DNA from: Cephalopachus bancanus
Lineage: Eukaryota; Chordata; Mammalia; Primates; Tarsiidae
Assembly: GCA_027257055.1 (NCBI GenBank)
Contig: JAPVLO010000146.1
Coordinates: 2,914,001-2,978,000, forward strand
DNA: 64,000 nt
Direction of reading: 5' to 3'
Shown: one piece after another, positions 62,785-64,000 of the stretch
Numbering within the stretch: position 1 is the first letter of the stretch
Layout of the letters: each line of letters opens with the position of its first letter
Translations under genes and position numbers: made by a program
Notes under the pieces: generated by a model
The model's database searches: none
Told to the model about the DNA's origin: nothing
The model's input: the letters and a program-made list of their open reading frames with translations, nothing else

Positions 62785-64000
62785 AATTATCTTTTTTATA
62801 CTGTTTATTATTATTATAAAGATGTGGGGTACATTTCAGGGTTGGGTATACAAACACTGATTATGCAGGTACCTTTGTTGATGAGGTAACCCCTCCCTCC
62901 CCTAGCAGTTTCCTTCAATTGCTAATCCCACCCCGCTCCTGACAGTTTCTCACTACTGCCAATCACTTTCATATAGTATTATAATTGTTGAAGGTACTCT
63001 TATGAGTGTGAACTTATGGTACTCTGTTCTTTGTTTCTGTGATAGATCACTGAGTATGATCAATTCTAAATCCATCCAAGTTATTGCAAAGTCCATATGT
63101 TTGTCCTTCTTTATGGCTGCATAATATTCCATTGTGTATATGTACCACATTTTTTTTATCCAGTCTAACTTTGATGGGCACCGTGGTTGGTTCCATGTTT
63201 TTGCTATTGTGAATAGAGCTGCAGCAAACGTACATGTGCAGGTATCATTTTTGTAAAATGATTTGAGTTCCTCTGGGTATATTCCAATAGGGAAATTGCT
63301 GGGTTATATAGAAGGTCAATTTCTAGTTCTTTCAGAAATCGCCACACTATCTTCCAAAGAGGTTGCACTAGTTTGCATTCCCACCAGCAGTGTGAGAACA
63401 TTCTCTTTTTTCTGCAACCTCACCAGCATCTGCTCTTGTTTGTTTTATTAACGATGGCCATTCTTATTGGGGTTAGGTGGTATCTCAATGTGGTTTTGAT
63501 TTGCATTTCTCTGCTGATGAGTGAAGCTGAGCACTCTTTCATGTGTCTGTTGGCTGCCCATATATCTTCTTTTGAGAAGTGTCTATTCATGTCTTTTCCC
63601 CACTTTTAAATGGGGCTGTTTGGTTTTTTTTTCTTTTTGGCGCATTTGAGTTCCTTGTAGATCCTAGATGTTAGGCCTTTGTCAGATATCCAGTTGGCAA
63701 ATATTTTTTCCCATGCTGTGGGCTGTCTCCCTGCTCTCTTGATGGTTTCTTTTGCTTTGCAGAAGCTCGTTACTTTGATGAACTCCCATTTGTCTACTTT
63801 ATTTCTTAAGGTATGGGCATTTAGCATTCTGAATAAGAATTGGTTGCCAGTTCCAATTCCATAATCATGTCTCCTGTATTTTCTAAGATTCTTATAGTTT
63901 GAGGTTTTACGTTTAAGTCTTTGATCCATTTAGAGTTAATTTTTGTGTATGGTGCTAGGTAGGAATCCTGTTCAATCTTCTGCATGTGATCAGCCAGTTT
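62785..64000 (-). mobile_element. L1 LINE, ORF2 3' part plus 3' UTR, antisense, truncated by window end
   Basis: On the - strand, ORF2 fragments read in shifted frames: KVDKWEFIKVTSFCKAKETI within 63606-63929, WWECKLVQPLWKIVWRFLK within 63204-63401, NSKNMEPTTVPIK within 63047-63235 and IYTMEYYAAIKKDKH within 62953-63150. Frameshifts and stops break the frame, so it is inactive. Its 3' UTR (about 62785-62950, with gatgtggggtacatttcagg) differs from the human L1PA 3' UTR I remember. Confidence 0.95.

Noticed and set aside
63606..63929. 107-codon antisense ORF
   Set aside because: Part of decayed L1 ORF2, frame broken before and after; not a host gene.

Overview
The window looks like nuclear DNA from a primate and is almost entirely intron. 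It is AT-rich and dense in interspersed repeats (Alu, L1, L2, MIR, MaLR LTRs, Tigger and MER5 DNA transposons) and microsatellites, with no bacterial-style gene packing. The one coding segment I can defend is a 119-bp internal exon at 47375-47493 (+). Its 39 complete codons match, from memory, the N-terminal region of ZFPM2 (FOG2), the GATA-factor cofactor. ZFPM2 is known for very large introns, which fits one short exon in 64 kb. I therefore read the window as part of the ZFPM2 transcription unit on the + strand: 47 kb of the preceding intron, one exon, and 16.5 kb of the following intron.

Layout. 1-13 kb: mostly unique AT-rich sequence with one old Alu, an L2, an L1 3' end, an L1M 3' end and several MIRs. 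13-17 kb: unique sequence with a short hairpin, an imperfect CA repeat, a somewhat GC-richer block (14.44-14.99 kb) and a MIR. 17.5-21.2 kb: MER5, two L2 pieces and three MaLR-type LTRs in the same antisense orientation. 21-30 kb: quiet, with L2, FLAM and MIR fragments. 30-36.4 kb: three young antisense Alus, one nested in a Tigger element, plus an older AluJ. 36-47 kb: unique blocks, an L2/Alu/MIR/L2 mosaic and another young antisense Alu. 47.4 kb: the exon. 48-58.6 kb: LTRs, a sense Alu, L2, a unique block and a tiny retroposed insert. 59-64 kb: MIR, a unique GC-richer block, an Alu arm, a long CA repeat, and an antisense L1 that runs off the window end.

Host. At least five Alu copies share changes absent from anthropoid Alu consensus sequences and unlike the lemur/galago Alus I remember. 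Several are flanked by perfect target-site duplications, so they are young. The exon also has Ala where I remember human FOG2 having Pro. A non-anthropoid haplorhine (tarsier) is my best guess, but this is inference. I saw no RNA gene, CRISPR array or intact transposon ORF. Repeat family names come from memory of consensus sequences; boundaries are good to about 10-30 bp unless a target-site duplication fixes them.
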